A stretch of 9,008 nt of DNA from NCBI GenBank assembly GCA_016937725.1, contig JAFGVZ010000055.1:1-9008 (forward strand), in the 5' to 3' direction. This DNA is from Paracoccaceae bacterium. GTDB taxonomy: Bacteria; Pseudomonadota; Alphaproteobacteria; Rhodobacterales; Rhodobacteraceae. Both the position numbers and the translations under genes were made by a program. The notes under the pieces are model-generated. The model had not been told where the DNA came from. It saw only the letters and a program-made list of their open reading frames with translations, and made no database searches. Shown here piece after piece: positions 1 to 6,142 of this stretch; positions within the stretch are counted from its first letter, which is position 1, and each line of letters begins with the position of its first letter.

Positions 1-231
1 CCTAGATCCCTTGTCAGTTTGCACCAACACTTGAACCACTTTTAAGAAGATGCCTCAGGCGTCATTACCATCCCGTGGGTTGGCGCTGTCTGCTACCGCC
101 CCGCAAGACCCGCTTTCTGCCCGCTCCAGTCACCAAAATGGTGTCAAAGACAGTATCCCGAAGCGCTGTGCAGCAGGGTTTAGACAGCCCGACCGCGCTT
201 GAAACCACAGTGCTGACTGCGCCCCGGTCGT
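1..231. other. Intergenic region downstream of flgI, no supported gene
   Basis: No reading frame here has a convincing start, ribosome binding site and family resemblance. On the minus strand a GTG-initiated frame of 47 codons ends about position 66, and on the plus strand an ATG frame covers 51-200; neither resembles a protein I know. The first 50 bases are AT-richer (21 G/C of 50) than the flanking coding DNA. A near-palindrome CACCA-AAA-TGGTG lies at about 132-144, and a bulged hairpin lies at 190-230 next to the flgI stop. A TGTCAG-starting stretch from 12 onward vaguely recalls an insertion-sequence end. The next gene on the left is outside the window. Confidence 0.5.
190..230. terminator. 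Possible hairpin just past the flgI stop
   Basis: CGACC-GCGC at 190-198 can pair with GCGC (219-222) and GGTCG (226-230), leaving a 3-nt bulge and a 20-nt loop. It begins 1 nt after the flgI stop, so it sits where an operon-end structure would be expected. No T-run follows it in the flgI direction; on the plus strand it is followed by TTTATT. A factor-independent terminator is therefore not shown, and the structure may equally protect the 3' end of the mRNA or be chance. Confidence 0.25.
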
Positions 232-1338
232 TTATTGCACCAGCAATTCGGCATGCAAAGCGCCAGCCGCGTTAATGCTGTTCAAAATATCGATCATATC
301 GCGGGGGCTGACGCCCAAAGCGTTCAGGCCCGCTACGATCTCGGATAAGGAAGTGCCGCCCGAAACTTCGGCCAAGGCGACAGGCGGCGCGTCTTCCAAC
401 TGGGCATTCGTGCGAGGTACGATGACGGTTTCACCCTCTGCGAAGGGATTGGGTTGCACAACAAGAGGCTGTTCTTCCACGCGCAATGTCAGCCCGCCTT
501 GCGCCACGGCAACACGGCTTATGCGCACATCTTCCCCCATCACGATGGTCCCGGATCGCTGGTCCACAACGACCCGCGCCCGGCTGGTTGGCGAAATGCG
601 CAGGTTTTCGATCCGCGCCAAGGCATGGGCGGTCGAGGGCGCATTCGTTCTGTCAATGTTCAACAAAACTGTCCCGGGATCCAGCATACGCGCCACAGCC
701 CGCGCGAATTCGGTATTGATGGCTTGTTCAATTTGCAGCGCTGTTGAAAAATCCGGAGTTTTCAGCGCAATCCTTACATCGCGCAGGCTGTCTAGGGCGA
801 AATCGATCTCGCGCTCCACGCGCGCCCCCCCCGGAATGATACCTGCGGTCGGTACGCCGCGCACTTCTCGCGCGGCCTCGCCCCGGGCCACGGCGCCGCC
901 GGCCAAGATGCTGCCTTGCGCAACGGCATAGATCGTGCCGTCCGCCCCGTTCAGCGGCGTCATCACCAAGGTGCCGCCCAGCAGGCTGCTTGCGTCCCCA
1001 ATGGCCGAAACTGTCACATCAATCGTGCCGCCTGCACGCGCAAAGGGCGGCAGGCTTGCGGTGACAATTACGGCAGCGACATTTTTGGGGCGAAATTGCT
1101 CGCCCGTCACATTGACCCCCAAACGCTCTAGGACGTTTGACATCGTATCTTCGGTGAAGGGCGCGTTGCGCAACCCGTCGCCGGTGCCGTTCAAGCCTAC
1201 GACCAAACCATAGCCAAGCAGGTCGTTCGAGCGCACACCGTCGAATTCGACCACGTCTTTTAGCCGAACATTCGCTGTGGCCGCTATTGGGGCCGCAATA
1301 AACAACAGGATGACGATCAGAAAATGAACAGGCTTCAT
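232..1338 (-). CDS. flgI: Flagellar P-ring protein FlgI
   Basis: FlgI forms the periplasmic P-ring around the flagellar rod in the peptidoglycan layer. The 368-residue protein has the usual family length. A secretory signal peptide is clear: K2, a hydrophobic stretch from about 4 to 19, and an AxA site (A20-T21-A22) before N23. The mature protein opens with the family signature R25-L-K-D and then L41-G-Y-G-L-V-V-G-L-N-G-T-G-D-G (41-55). Later hallmarks are the D-A-S-S-L-L-G-G-T-L region, the V-V-D-Q-R-S-G-T-I-V-M-G block, and a C-terminal segment with L-N-A-L-G-V-S-P-R-D-M-I-D-I-L. The ATG overlaps the flgL stop (ATGA, 1335-1338), so translation is probably coupled; a weak GGA lies 9 nt upstream. 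It is the last recognisable gene of the operon here. The L-ring gene flgH is not in the window. Confidence 0.96.
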   Translation of the reverse strand: MKPVHFLIVILLFIAAPIAATANVRLKDVVEFDGVRSNDLLGYGLVVGLNGTGDGLRNAPFTEDTMSNVLERLGVNVTGEQFRPKNVAAVIVTASLPPFARAGGTIDVTVSAIGDASSLLGGTLVMTPLNGADGTIYAVAQGSILAGGAVARGEAAREVRGVPTAGIIPGGARVEREIDFALDSLRDVRIALKTPDFSTALQIEQAINTEFARAVARMLDPGTVLLNIDRTNAPSTAHALARIENLRISPTSRARVVVDQRSGTIVMGEDVRISRVAVAQGGLTLRVEEQPLVVQPNPFAEGETVIVPRTNAQLEDAPPVALAEVSGGTSLSEIVAGLNALGVSPRDMIDILNSINAAGALHAELLVQ

Positions 1339-2342
1339 CGCATATATTCCGTGAGGGAGAGGCGCGATAAACGCGCTGTGACAAGATAAAGCGCGTCCAG
1401 CCGTTGTGTCGCAGCCTCCAACGCGGTTGCGGTTTGATATGGGTCTGCGGCCAGCAATTCGGTCCGCGCAATTTCTAGGGTCGCACCTGTGCTCTGAGCG
1501 CGGGTTTTCGCCTCGTCTATCCGGGCTTCCATCGCGCCGGTCTGCGCGGCAAGTGCAATGCGGGATGCTTCTGCACCAAAGAGTGCCTCGGCGCTCATGT
1601 CCAGAAGCGATCGGCGCTCTGGCGCTGAAAGGCGAGGGGTCAGAGCTTCCCCAATCGCACCAAGCGCCAGCCCGGCAAGGCTTTTGCGCAAGGCCGGGTC
1701 TGCGCCGGATATGCCGGGCTGAACAGAAACACCCCCGCCCAGATCAATCCCAGTTGATGCCTCTGCGCCGCCCAAATAGGCGATCGTGTCAAAGCCGCCG
1801 CCCTCTGCGAACCAAGCTTGCACATGGTCGCGAATGTCTGCTGTCGAGCTGGTCGCGGGCAAAGACGTCAGCAGCGCATTCAGAATGACGTCTGGGTCTG
1901 CATAGGGCCGCTGATCCCCCGCGGCGCCGGAAAACAGGTGGCGCCCGGCTACCTTGGTGTTCAAAAGCCCGATCACGTCGGCGAAACCGTCGCGCGCGCG
2001 CGCGGTTGCGTCTGACATGACCAAGCTGTCTGGCCCTTGCTTGCTGATCTGAAAATCCAATGCCAGCGTTTGGGTGATTTCGCCCAAACGTCCCAGAGCT
2101 TCCTGCTGGGCTGACACAATCGTGGACAGGAAATTCGCGGTCTCGATATGGCGGGCAGACAGGCGAAGACCGTGTTCGATATGCGCCAGATGTGCCAGCG
2201 CGCCGTTCAGCGCGCGGGGTTTGTCGAGATGCTGCCCAGAACTCAGCTCTGTCGTTAGCTTTGATACGTTGTTTTTCAGCTGAGCGCCCATGCGCCGCAG
2301 CATCATGGATTGGCTTGCATCGGCTGTGCCGAATTGGAACAT
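1335..2342 (-). CDS. flgL: Flagellar hook-filament junction protein FlgL
   Basis: FlgL (HAP3) is the second junction protein, joining the hook side (FlgK) to the flagellin filament, and is exported by the flagellar type III system. The 335-residue product has the flagellin-like fold pattern. Its N-terminal helix carries L-T-T-E-L-S-S-G (29-36), which corresponds to the flagellin LS-G motif. A variable, glycine-rich middle covers about 140-220. A long C-terminal helix ends R-L-S-R-L-S-L-T-E-Y-M-R, similar to flagellin/FlgL C-termini. No signal peptide is present, as expected for an exported axial protein. GGAG lies 7 nt before the ATG inside the end of flgK. The gene starts 1 nt after flgK and its stop overlaps the flgI start. 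Flagellin itself is less likely, because the protein follows flgK and lacks the well-conserved flagellin N-terminus. A (CG)7 tract lies inside the gene at 1991-2004. Confidence 0.92.
   Translation of the reverse strand: MFQFGTADASQSMMLRRMGAQLKNNVSKLTTELSSGQHLDKPRALNGALAHLAHIEHGLRLSARHIETANFLSTIVSAQQEALGRLGEITQTLALDFQISKQGPDSLVMSDATARARDGFADVIGLLNTKVAGRHLFSGAAGDQRPYADPDVILNALLTSLPATSSTADIRDHVQAWFAEGGGFDTIAYLGGAEASTGIDLGGGVSVQPGISGADPALRKSLAGLALGAIGEALTPRLSAPERRSLLDMSAEALFGAEASRIALAAQTGAMEARIDEAKTRAQSTGATLEIARTELLAADPYQTATALEAATQRLDALYLVTARLSRLSLTEYMR
1991..2004. repeat. (CG)7 dinucleotide tract inside flgL
   Basis: Seven consecutive CG dinucleotides lie in the coding sequence, read on the minus strand as Ala-Arg codons (A-R-A-R before D-G). 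Alternating purine-pyrimidine DNA of this kind can adopt Z-form and can slip during replication. Gain or loss of one CG unit would frameshift FlgL. Whether this happens cannot be told from one sequence; high GC and Ala/Arg-rich coding may explain it fully. Confidence 0.9.
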
Positions 2343-2343
2343 G

Positions 2344-3783
2344 TCAGATCTCCAGCACTTGGCGCATCATGTCATCTATGGTCGAGAGGACACGGGCATT
2401 GGCGGCGTAGGCCCGTTCCAACCGAAGTAGGTCTTGCATCTGGGCATCGGTATCGACACCGCGCCCTGCAAGGGTTTCTTGTTTCGCGGAGTAGCTTGAT
2501 TGCGCATAGGCCAGCCCGGTTTCTGCGCCCAGCCGTCGCGTGGCGATTTCCGAAACGTGCTCGGCTACATGTTCAAAGAATTGCAGCTCTGGGCGGTCAG
2601 GACCAAGCGCGCTGGGGCCAGCGAGAGCGTCGATCATGCGAGCAAAATTCGCGGGATCTAGGCTGGGGCCGGGTGCAGGCGCGTTCAGTCCGCTGCGCAA
2701 TCGCCAAAGTGTGGCGGGCGTGTTTGGATCGATTAAAGGGTTTAGCCGCACCTTTTGGGCGGAGCCGGTTGGATCGGTCGGTAACATGGTGGCGTCTTTG
2801 CGCGTGAACAGGCCAAGCTCCCCCGAAGCAAGCGTGCTGTCGGCTTGGGGGCCTGCAAAGCGGGTCAGAAGGTCCATCGCCAAATCGTCAAGGCCAGCCT
2901 GCGCTTGCGGTGCGAGGTTGTCGCGCAGGTCTAGATTTGCGCCAAGCCTGCCTTCGGAAAAAGTGCGGTCCCCGGCGCTAAGATCACGACCATTCAAGGC
3001 AATTCCCGAGAGCAATCCTGCGGCGCGGGTGTCTGACGGGCCGATCCCGGGTGTGGGGGTAAACGAAAATTCAGCCGCCTCTAGGTCGACCAGAACTTCG
3101 CCGCGACCCGACACAAGCATGATGCGATTGTTGTCGCGCGGAATTTCTGTGACTGGAAGAAGCGATGCGATTTCGGAAATTCTGCGTTCGCGTTCATCCA
3201 TCAGGGCGAAAGGGTCACCGCCCAAAAGTGTTTGGCGCTGGATGTCCTTGTTGAGTGTTGCCACCCGGTCAAGGTTTTCGTTCAATGCTGATATATCTGT
3301 CGCAATGGAGCTGTCTGCCTGGTTGCGCAGGTTCTGTATCTGGGTGCCGACCGCGTTGAATTTGGCAGAGAGGCGGGCGGCGTCTTGCGCGACATTCTGA
3401 AGGGCGGCCGTCGAATCTGGACTTGTCGCGGCCTGGTGCAGGCTGGCGTCAAGCTGCGTGACCAATGTATTCAGCGCACCCGGGTCACCGGGAATTCCGA
3501 AGGCTTGTTCGAGTGCAACCAGCGCTTCGACCTGTGTCTGGGCACCTTGGCGAACGGTATCGGCGCTGCGTGCCGCGCCAAGCAGAACCGGATCGACATC
3601 GCGCAGGATACCAGATCTGGAAGGGTTGCCTGCCGCGCCGGAAATGGTGCCGGTCGCAAGGGTTTTGCGCAATCCGTAGCCTGCCATATCGGCATTTGCC
3701 AGGTTTTCGGCGACCACACGGGTGCCCTGCGCGGTAAAGCGCAGGCCGCCCAATGCGATGGTATTGGCTGCTCCTAGGGTCAT
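2344..3783 (-). CDS. flgK: Flagellar hook-associated protein 1, FlgK
   Basis: FlgK (HAP1) is the first hook-filament junction protein, assembled on the distal end of the hook. The 479-residue product is shorter than the enterobacterial protein (about 550), with the difference falling in the variable centre. The N-terminal helix has the axial-protein pattern A-E-N-L-A-N-A-D-M-A-G-Y (25-36), a variant of the usual NIAN-x-x-T-x-GY signature. The C-terminal helix reads L-L-R-L-E-R-A-Y-A-A-N-A-R-V-L-S-T-I-D-D-M (452-472), a classic FlgK/FlgE-type terminal motif. The middle holds a long helical region (about 95-205) with L-N-x-N-L-x-x-V-x-x-L-N-x-x-I, seen in FlgK proteins. No signal peptide is present. 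The ribosome site is weak (GAG 6 nt before the ATG). flgE lies 30 nt upstream and flgL begins 1 nt downstream, so co-transcription is expected. Confidence 0.94.
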   Translation of the reverse strand: MTLGAANTIALGGLRFTAQGTRVVAENLANADMAGYGLRKTLATGTISGAAGNPSRSGILRDVDPVLLGAARSADTVRQGAQTQVEALVALEQAFGIPGDPGALNTLVTQLDASLHQAATSPDSTAALQNVAQDAARLSAKFNAVGTQIQNLRNQADSSIATDISALNENLDRVATLNKDIQRQTLLGGDPFALMDERERRISEIASLLPVTEIPRDNNRIMLVSGRGEVLVDLEAAEFSFTPTPGIGPSDTRAAGLLSGIALNGRDLSAGDRTFSEGRLGANLDLRDNLAPQAQAGLDDLAMDLLTRFAGPQADSTLASGELGLFTRKDATMLPTDPTGSAQKVRLNPLIDPNTPATLWRLRSGLNAPAPGPSLDPANFARMIDALAGPSALGPDRPELQFFEHVAEHVSEIATRRLGAETGLAYAQSSYSAKQETLAGRGVDTDAQMQDLLRLERAYAANARVLSTIDDMMRQVLEI

Positions 3784-3813
3784 TTTGCGCTCACTTTGGT
3801 CATCACCGGGCTA

Positions 3814-5112
3814 TCAGCGTTTGATATTGTTGGTTTCTTGGAACATCTCATCAACAGTTTGGATAACCTTGGCATTCGATGAATAGGCCCGCTGGGTCTG
3901 GATCAGGTTTGTCAGCTCTTCCGCCACGTCTGTCGCGGATTCCTGAAGTGCGAAGCCGACGAATTCGCCGGCCGGGCCATCGCCCGCATCCCACAAGAAG
4001 AAGGAACCGCTATCGCGCGAGACCTGAAAGGTTTGATCGTTCAAGGTTGTCAGACCATTCGGGTTGGGCACATCCACCAATGGGATGCGATACAACGTGC
4101 GGCGGAAGCCTTGATCATAGACCGCGTCCAGATTGCCCGCGGCGTCGATGGTCAGGCCGATAAGATTGCCGGCACCGAAGCCATCTTGCGTCACACCGGC
4201 GGGTGAAAAGGTTGACCCGCGCTGCGAGAGGCCGCCACTTTCGCCAATGCGCCCGATTTGCAGGTTTATTTGCTGCGGGCCGATGGCCAAATCTATGCTG
4301 CCGGTGGCTGGATCGTATGCTGGCGCGGTGCCAACCGGCGTGACGGATGCCAGCGTGCCGCCGCTGCCGGGGGTATCGCTGAAGACAAGGTCGTACTGAC
4401 CGACCGTCACACCACTGCCTTGGTCTACAAGGCTCATCCGCCATGAATTGGGCACACCGCTTGGTGCAAACGCTACATCCAGCGTGCTTGGCAGGCCTAA
4501 AGTGTTGAAATAGGCCACCGATAAAAACGATGGATCGCCCGCGGCGGAAGGCAATGTTTCGCTGGCAGGCAGGTTGACCGCCATGTTGATGGAACTGGTC
4601 GGGAAGGATGCCTGCTGGTTGGTCCCGATCTGGACTGGGCGCAGGCCAGAGGTGTTGTCGCGCACTTGCGGCGGAACAGAGCCATCTTCGGCGGCGGGCC
4701 AGCCCATCAGCACCATGCCAGCGGGGTTGCGCAAGAAGCCTGCGGCGTCTTGGCGAAATGACCCTGTTGTCGCCAGCATCAGAGGTGCGGTGCCGTCTTG
4801 CAATTGTGCCCCGAGCGACGACGTGACGGGCAAAAACCCGCGCCCGTTGATCGCGATATCGGTCGCGTTCTGGGTGCCGATCAGCGCGCCGCCCTGATCG
4901 GCCAGCCGCAAGGTTGATGTGCGCACTCCGCCCGCACTATAGGCACCCTGCCCGGACAGGCCGCTGCCTATAACCATGGAATGAAACGAGGTTTGCGCCC
5001 GGCGATAGCCGTAGGTTGCAGAATTGGCGATGTTGTCCGAGATCGTCGACAAACGTGTTGCATTGGCGCGCAAGCCGGAAATGCCCGCATTCAGGGATGA
5101 CGTGATACTCAT
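3814..5112 (-). CDS. flgE: Flagellar hook protein FlgE
   Basis: FlgE polymerises into the hook, the flexible joint between rod and filament, after export by the flagellar type III system. The 432-residue protein starts with S-S-L-N-A-G-I-S-G-L-R-A-N (5-17) and L-S-T-I-S-D-N-I-A-N-S-A-T-Y-G-Y (21-36), the rod/hook N-terminal motif. A-I-N-G-R-G-F (87-93) and the T-G-S-F-R-x-D-x-x-G-F-L-R-N-P-x-G block (116-132) are typical of the FlgE/F/G domain. The C-terminus carries L-I-Q-T-Q-R-A-Y-S-S-N-A-K-V-I-Q-T-V-D-E-M (402-422), the C-terminal axial helix. GGAG lies 5 nt before the ATG. The stop is a tandem TGATAG. A CtrA-like box and GATAGT lie in the 71-nt gap from motB, so flgE may have its own promoter besides readthrough. 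FlgF or FlgG are less likely given the length and the flgK-flgL context. Confidence 0.94.
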   Translation of the reverse strand: MSITSSLNAGISGLRANATRLSTISDNIANSATYGYRRAQTSFHSMVIGSGLSGQGAYSAGGVRTSTLRLADQGGALIGTQNATDIAINGRGFLPVTSSLGAQLQDGTAPLMLATTGSFRQDAAGFLRNPAGMVLMGWPAAEDGSVPPQVRDNTSGLRPVQIGTNQQASFPTSSINMAVNLPASETLPSAAGDPSFLSVAYFNTLGLPSTLDVAFAPSGVPNSWRMSLVDQGSGVTVGQYDLVFSDTPGSGGTLASVTPVGTAPAYDPATGSIDLAIGPQQINLQIGRIGESGGLSQRGSTFSPAGVTQDGFGAGNLIGLTIDAAGNLDAVYDQGFRRTLYRIPLVDVPNPNGLTTLNDQTFQVSRDSGSFFLWDAGDGPAGEFVGFALQESATDVAEELTNLIQTQRAYSSNAKVIQTVDEMFQETNNIKR

Positions 5113-5160
5113 GGCCGCTCCGTCGCGTTGCTGATTCTTTCCTGACTATCGCGCGGCCAT
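5111..5160 (-). promoter_or_regulatory. Inverted repeat and 4-codon mini-ORF in the flgE leader
   Basis: ATGGCCGC (5111-5118) and its perfect complement GCGGCCAT (5153-5160) flank a 34-nt loop. In the flgE transcript the 3' arm covers the AU of the start codon and abuts the GGAG ribosome site (5118-5121). The 5' arm is itself ATG-GCC-GCG-CGA-TAG, a four-codon frame (M-A-A-R) preceded by a GGGGG run 8 nt upstream. The pairing and frame are directly visible; a role in limiting or coupling flgE translation is inference. Confidence 0.35.
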
Positions 5161-5176
5161 GTTAATTTCCCCCTAA
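5145..5176 (-). promoter_or_regulatory. CtrA-like box and putative flgE promoter
   Basis: On the minus strand TTAG-GGGGAAA-TTAAC (5176-5161) matches the CtrA consensus TTAA-N7-TTAA(C) with exact 7-nt spacing and one mismatch. GATAGT (5150-5145), a 4/6 match to a sigma70 -10, follows 11 nt after the second TTAA, so the box would cover the -35 position, as in CtrA-activated promoters. CtrA control of flagellar genes is established in Rhodobacterales. The site lies between the motB stop and the flgE start. Binding is not shown. Confidence 0.4.
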
Positions 5177-5183
5177 TCCCGGC

Positions 5184-5972
5184 CTAAAGCCGCTGTGTCC
5201 GCAACAGCACCAGTTCGATCCTGTTGTTTTCTGGAGCCATGGGATTGTCCGCATCGGCAAGGCTGCGATCGGCATGTCCGGTCACGCGGTGCAGCCTTGC
5301 GGGTGGGAAGCCGTCGCTTTCCACCAATTCGCGCATGGCTTGGGCCCGGTTGACCGTGAGCCGCCAGACCGGATTATCCCGCAAGACCGCCGGAAAGGAT
5401 TGCGAATGCACCCCGATGGCAAGCGGGTTTTCGACCATTCGCATGGCCCCCACAATCAGGCTGGTCAGTTGCACCAGAACCGGACGCGGCTGGGCGGAAT
5501 CTGGGTCGAACAACGGCGCGCCGGGAAGGTCGGTCAATTCAAAGACCAGACCTTCATCAGTCAGTTTTATGTTCACATGTTGCAAAAGCTGTTCCGCGAA
5601 GGCGCTTTCCCCAGCGAGCGCGGCAAATTGATCGGCCACGTCTTGCAGGCTTTCAGCTTCGGTTTGGTAGGCTTCGGCGGTTGCCACCTGATCGGTCACC
5701 GACGTGACGGTTGAAATGGACGTGCCGCCAAACGCGCCATCACCGCCGGAAGAGGCGCTGTCAATGGCAAAGGTCGGCGTGAAATAATCAGCAATCCCTT
5801 TGCGCTCGTCCTCTGACACTGACCCCAGCAGCCAGAGCATGAGAAAAAACGCCATCATGGCGGTTACGAAATCGGCATAGGCCACTTTCCAGGCCCCACC
5901 ATGATGCCCACCACCCGCGACAACTTTCTTGCGCTTGATGATGATCGGCCTGACATTGTCAGAACGGTCCAT
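5184..5972 (-). CDS. motB: Flagellar motor stator protein MotB
   Basis: MotB is the stator subunit that, with MotA, conducts protons and anchors the torque generator to peptidoglycan. The best start is the ATG at 5972 (262 aa): AAGG lies 9 nt upstream of it but only 3 nt upstream of an in-frame GTG at 5978 (264 aa). Numbering from the GTG, the N-terminus is basic (K15-R-K-K), then H25-H-G-G-A-W-K-V-A-Y-A-D-F-V-T-A-M-M-A-F-F-L-M-L-W-L-L. D36 matches the proton-binding Asp (D32 in E. coli), and the helix runs about 36-51. E58-R-K-G-I-A-D-Y-F matches the plug segment. An OmpA-like domain covers about 135-260 with N210-R-A and N251-N-R. Its usual GHTD is replaced by V190-H-S-Q. motA is not adjacent. 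The gene heads the flagellar operon and is divergent from a lytic transglycosylase. Confidence 0.93.
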   Translation of the reverse strand: MDRSDNVRPIIIKRKKVVAGGGHHGGAWKVAYADFVTAMMAFFLMLWLLGSVSEDERKGIADYFTPTFAIDSASSGGDGAFGGTSISTVTSVTDQVATAEAYQTEAESLQDVADQFAALAGESAFAEQLLQHVNIKLTDEGLVFELTDLPGAPLFDPDSAQPRPVLVQLTSLIVGAMRMVENPLAIGVHSQSFPAVLRDNPVWRLTVNRAQAMRELVESDGFPPARLHRVTGHADRSLADADNPMAPENNRIELVLLRTQRL

Positions 5973-6002
5973 GTTCACCCACCTTTTTACCCATCAAGAA
6001 GG

Positions 6003-6031
6003 CTATCATCCGGGTCTGAACAGAAGGTTAA
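6003..6031 (-). promoter_or_regulatory. CtrA-like box and putative motB promoter
   Basis: Reading the minus strand, TTAA-CCTTCTG-TTCA (6031-6017) matches the CtrA consensus TTAA-N7-TTAA with one mismatch and correct spacing; TTAACC also fits the half-site form. GATAG (6007-6003) follows 9 nt later, close to the arrangement upstream of flgE. The site lies about 45 nt before the motB start in the motB/transglycosylase divergent gap. It is the only good candidate for the promoter of the flagellar operon in this gap. CtrA binding itself is inference. Confidence 0.42.
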
Positions 6032-6086
6032 ACCGGCAGGCATGGTCACGTTTTTGCCATGACGGGTCTTGGCTTTGGGGCAGGGG

Positions 6087-6115
6087 CTTACTTTTTCGGG
6101 CGAAACCGCTACACT
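6087..6115 (+). promoter_or_regulatory. Weak sigma70-type promoter for the transglycosylase gene
   Basis: TACACT (6110-6115) is a 4/6 match to a -10 element, with CTTACT (6087-6092) 17 nt upstream as a poor -35. The -10 lies 27 nt before the ATG at 6143, a reasonable distance for a short leader. The -35 match is weak, so another promoter or an activator may be needed. Confidence 0.25.
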
Positions 6116-6142
6116 GCTTCAAAAAGAAAATTCGAGGCAGAC

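Noticed and set aside
51..200. 49-codon plus-strand frame beginning M-P-Q-A-S
   Set aside because: AAGAAG touches the ATG with no spacing, and the product resembles nothing known to me.
275..931. Plus-strand open frame of 218 codons opposite flgI
   Set aside because: Same reasoning: it is an antisense shadow of a firmly identified gene.
1019..1471. Minus-strand frame of 150 codons across the flgL-flgI junction, as a possible frameshift product
   Set aside because: Both flgL and flgI are complete with intact termini; no frameshift is needed.
2540..3400. Plus-strand open frame of 286 codons opposite flgK
   Set aside because: It is Ser/Arg-rich, low-complexity and fully explained by the flgK coding strand.
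4156..4163. GCCGATAA, a sigma28-like -10 on the plus strand
   Set aside because: It lies antisense within flgE, with no TAAA-type -35 at the right distance and no gene to drive.
6043..6057. TGG-N11-GC with sigma54 spacing (GG-N10-GC) upstream of the transglycosylase gene
   Set aside because: Only the GG/GC core fits; the CAC after TGG is missing, and CtrA-like boxes nearby suggest a sigma70-dependent system rather than the sigma54 flagellar type.
6059..6142. 28-codon N-terminal extension of the transglycosylase
   Set aside because: It would place the lipoprotein signal peptide internally, and the ATG at 6143 has the better ribosome site.
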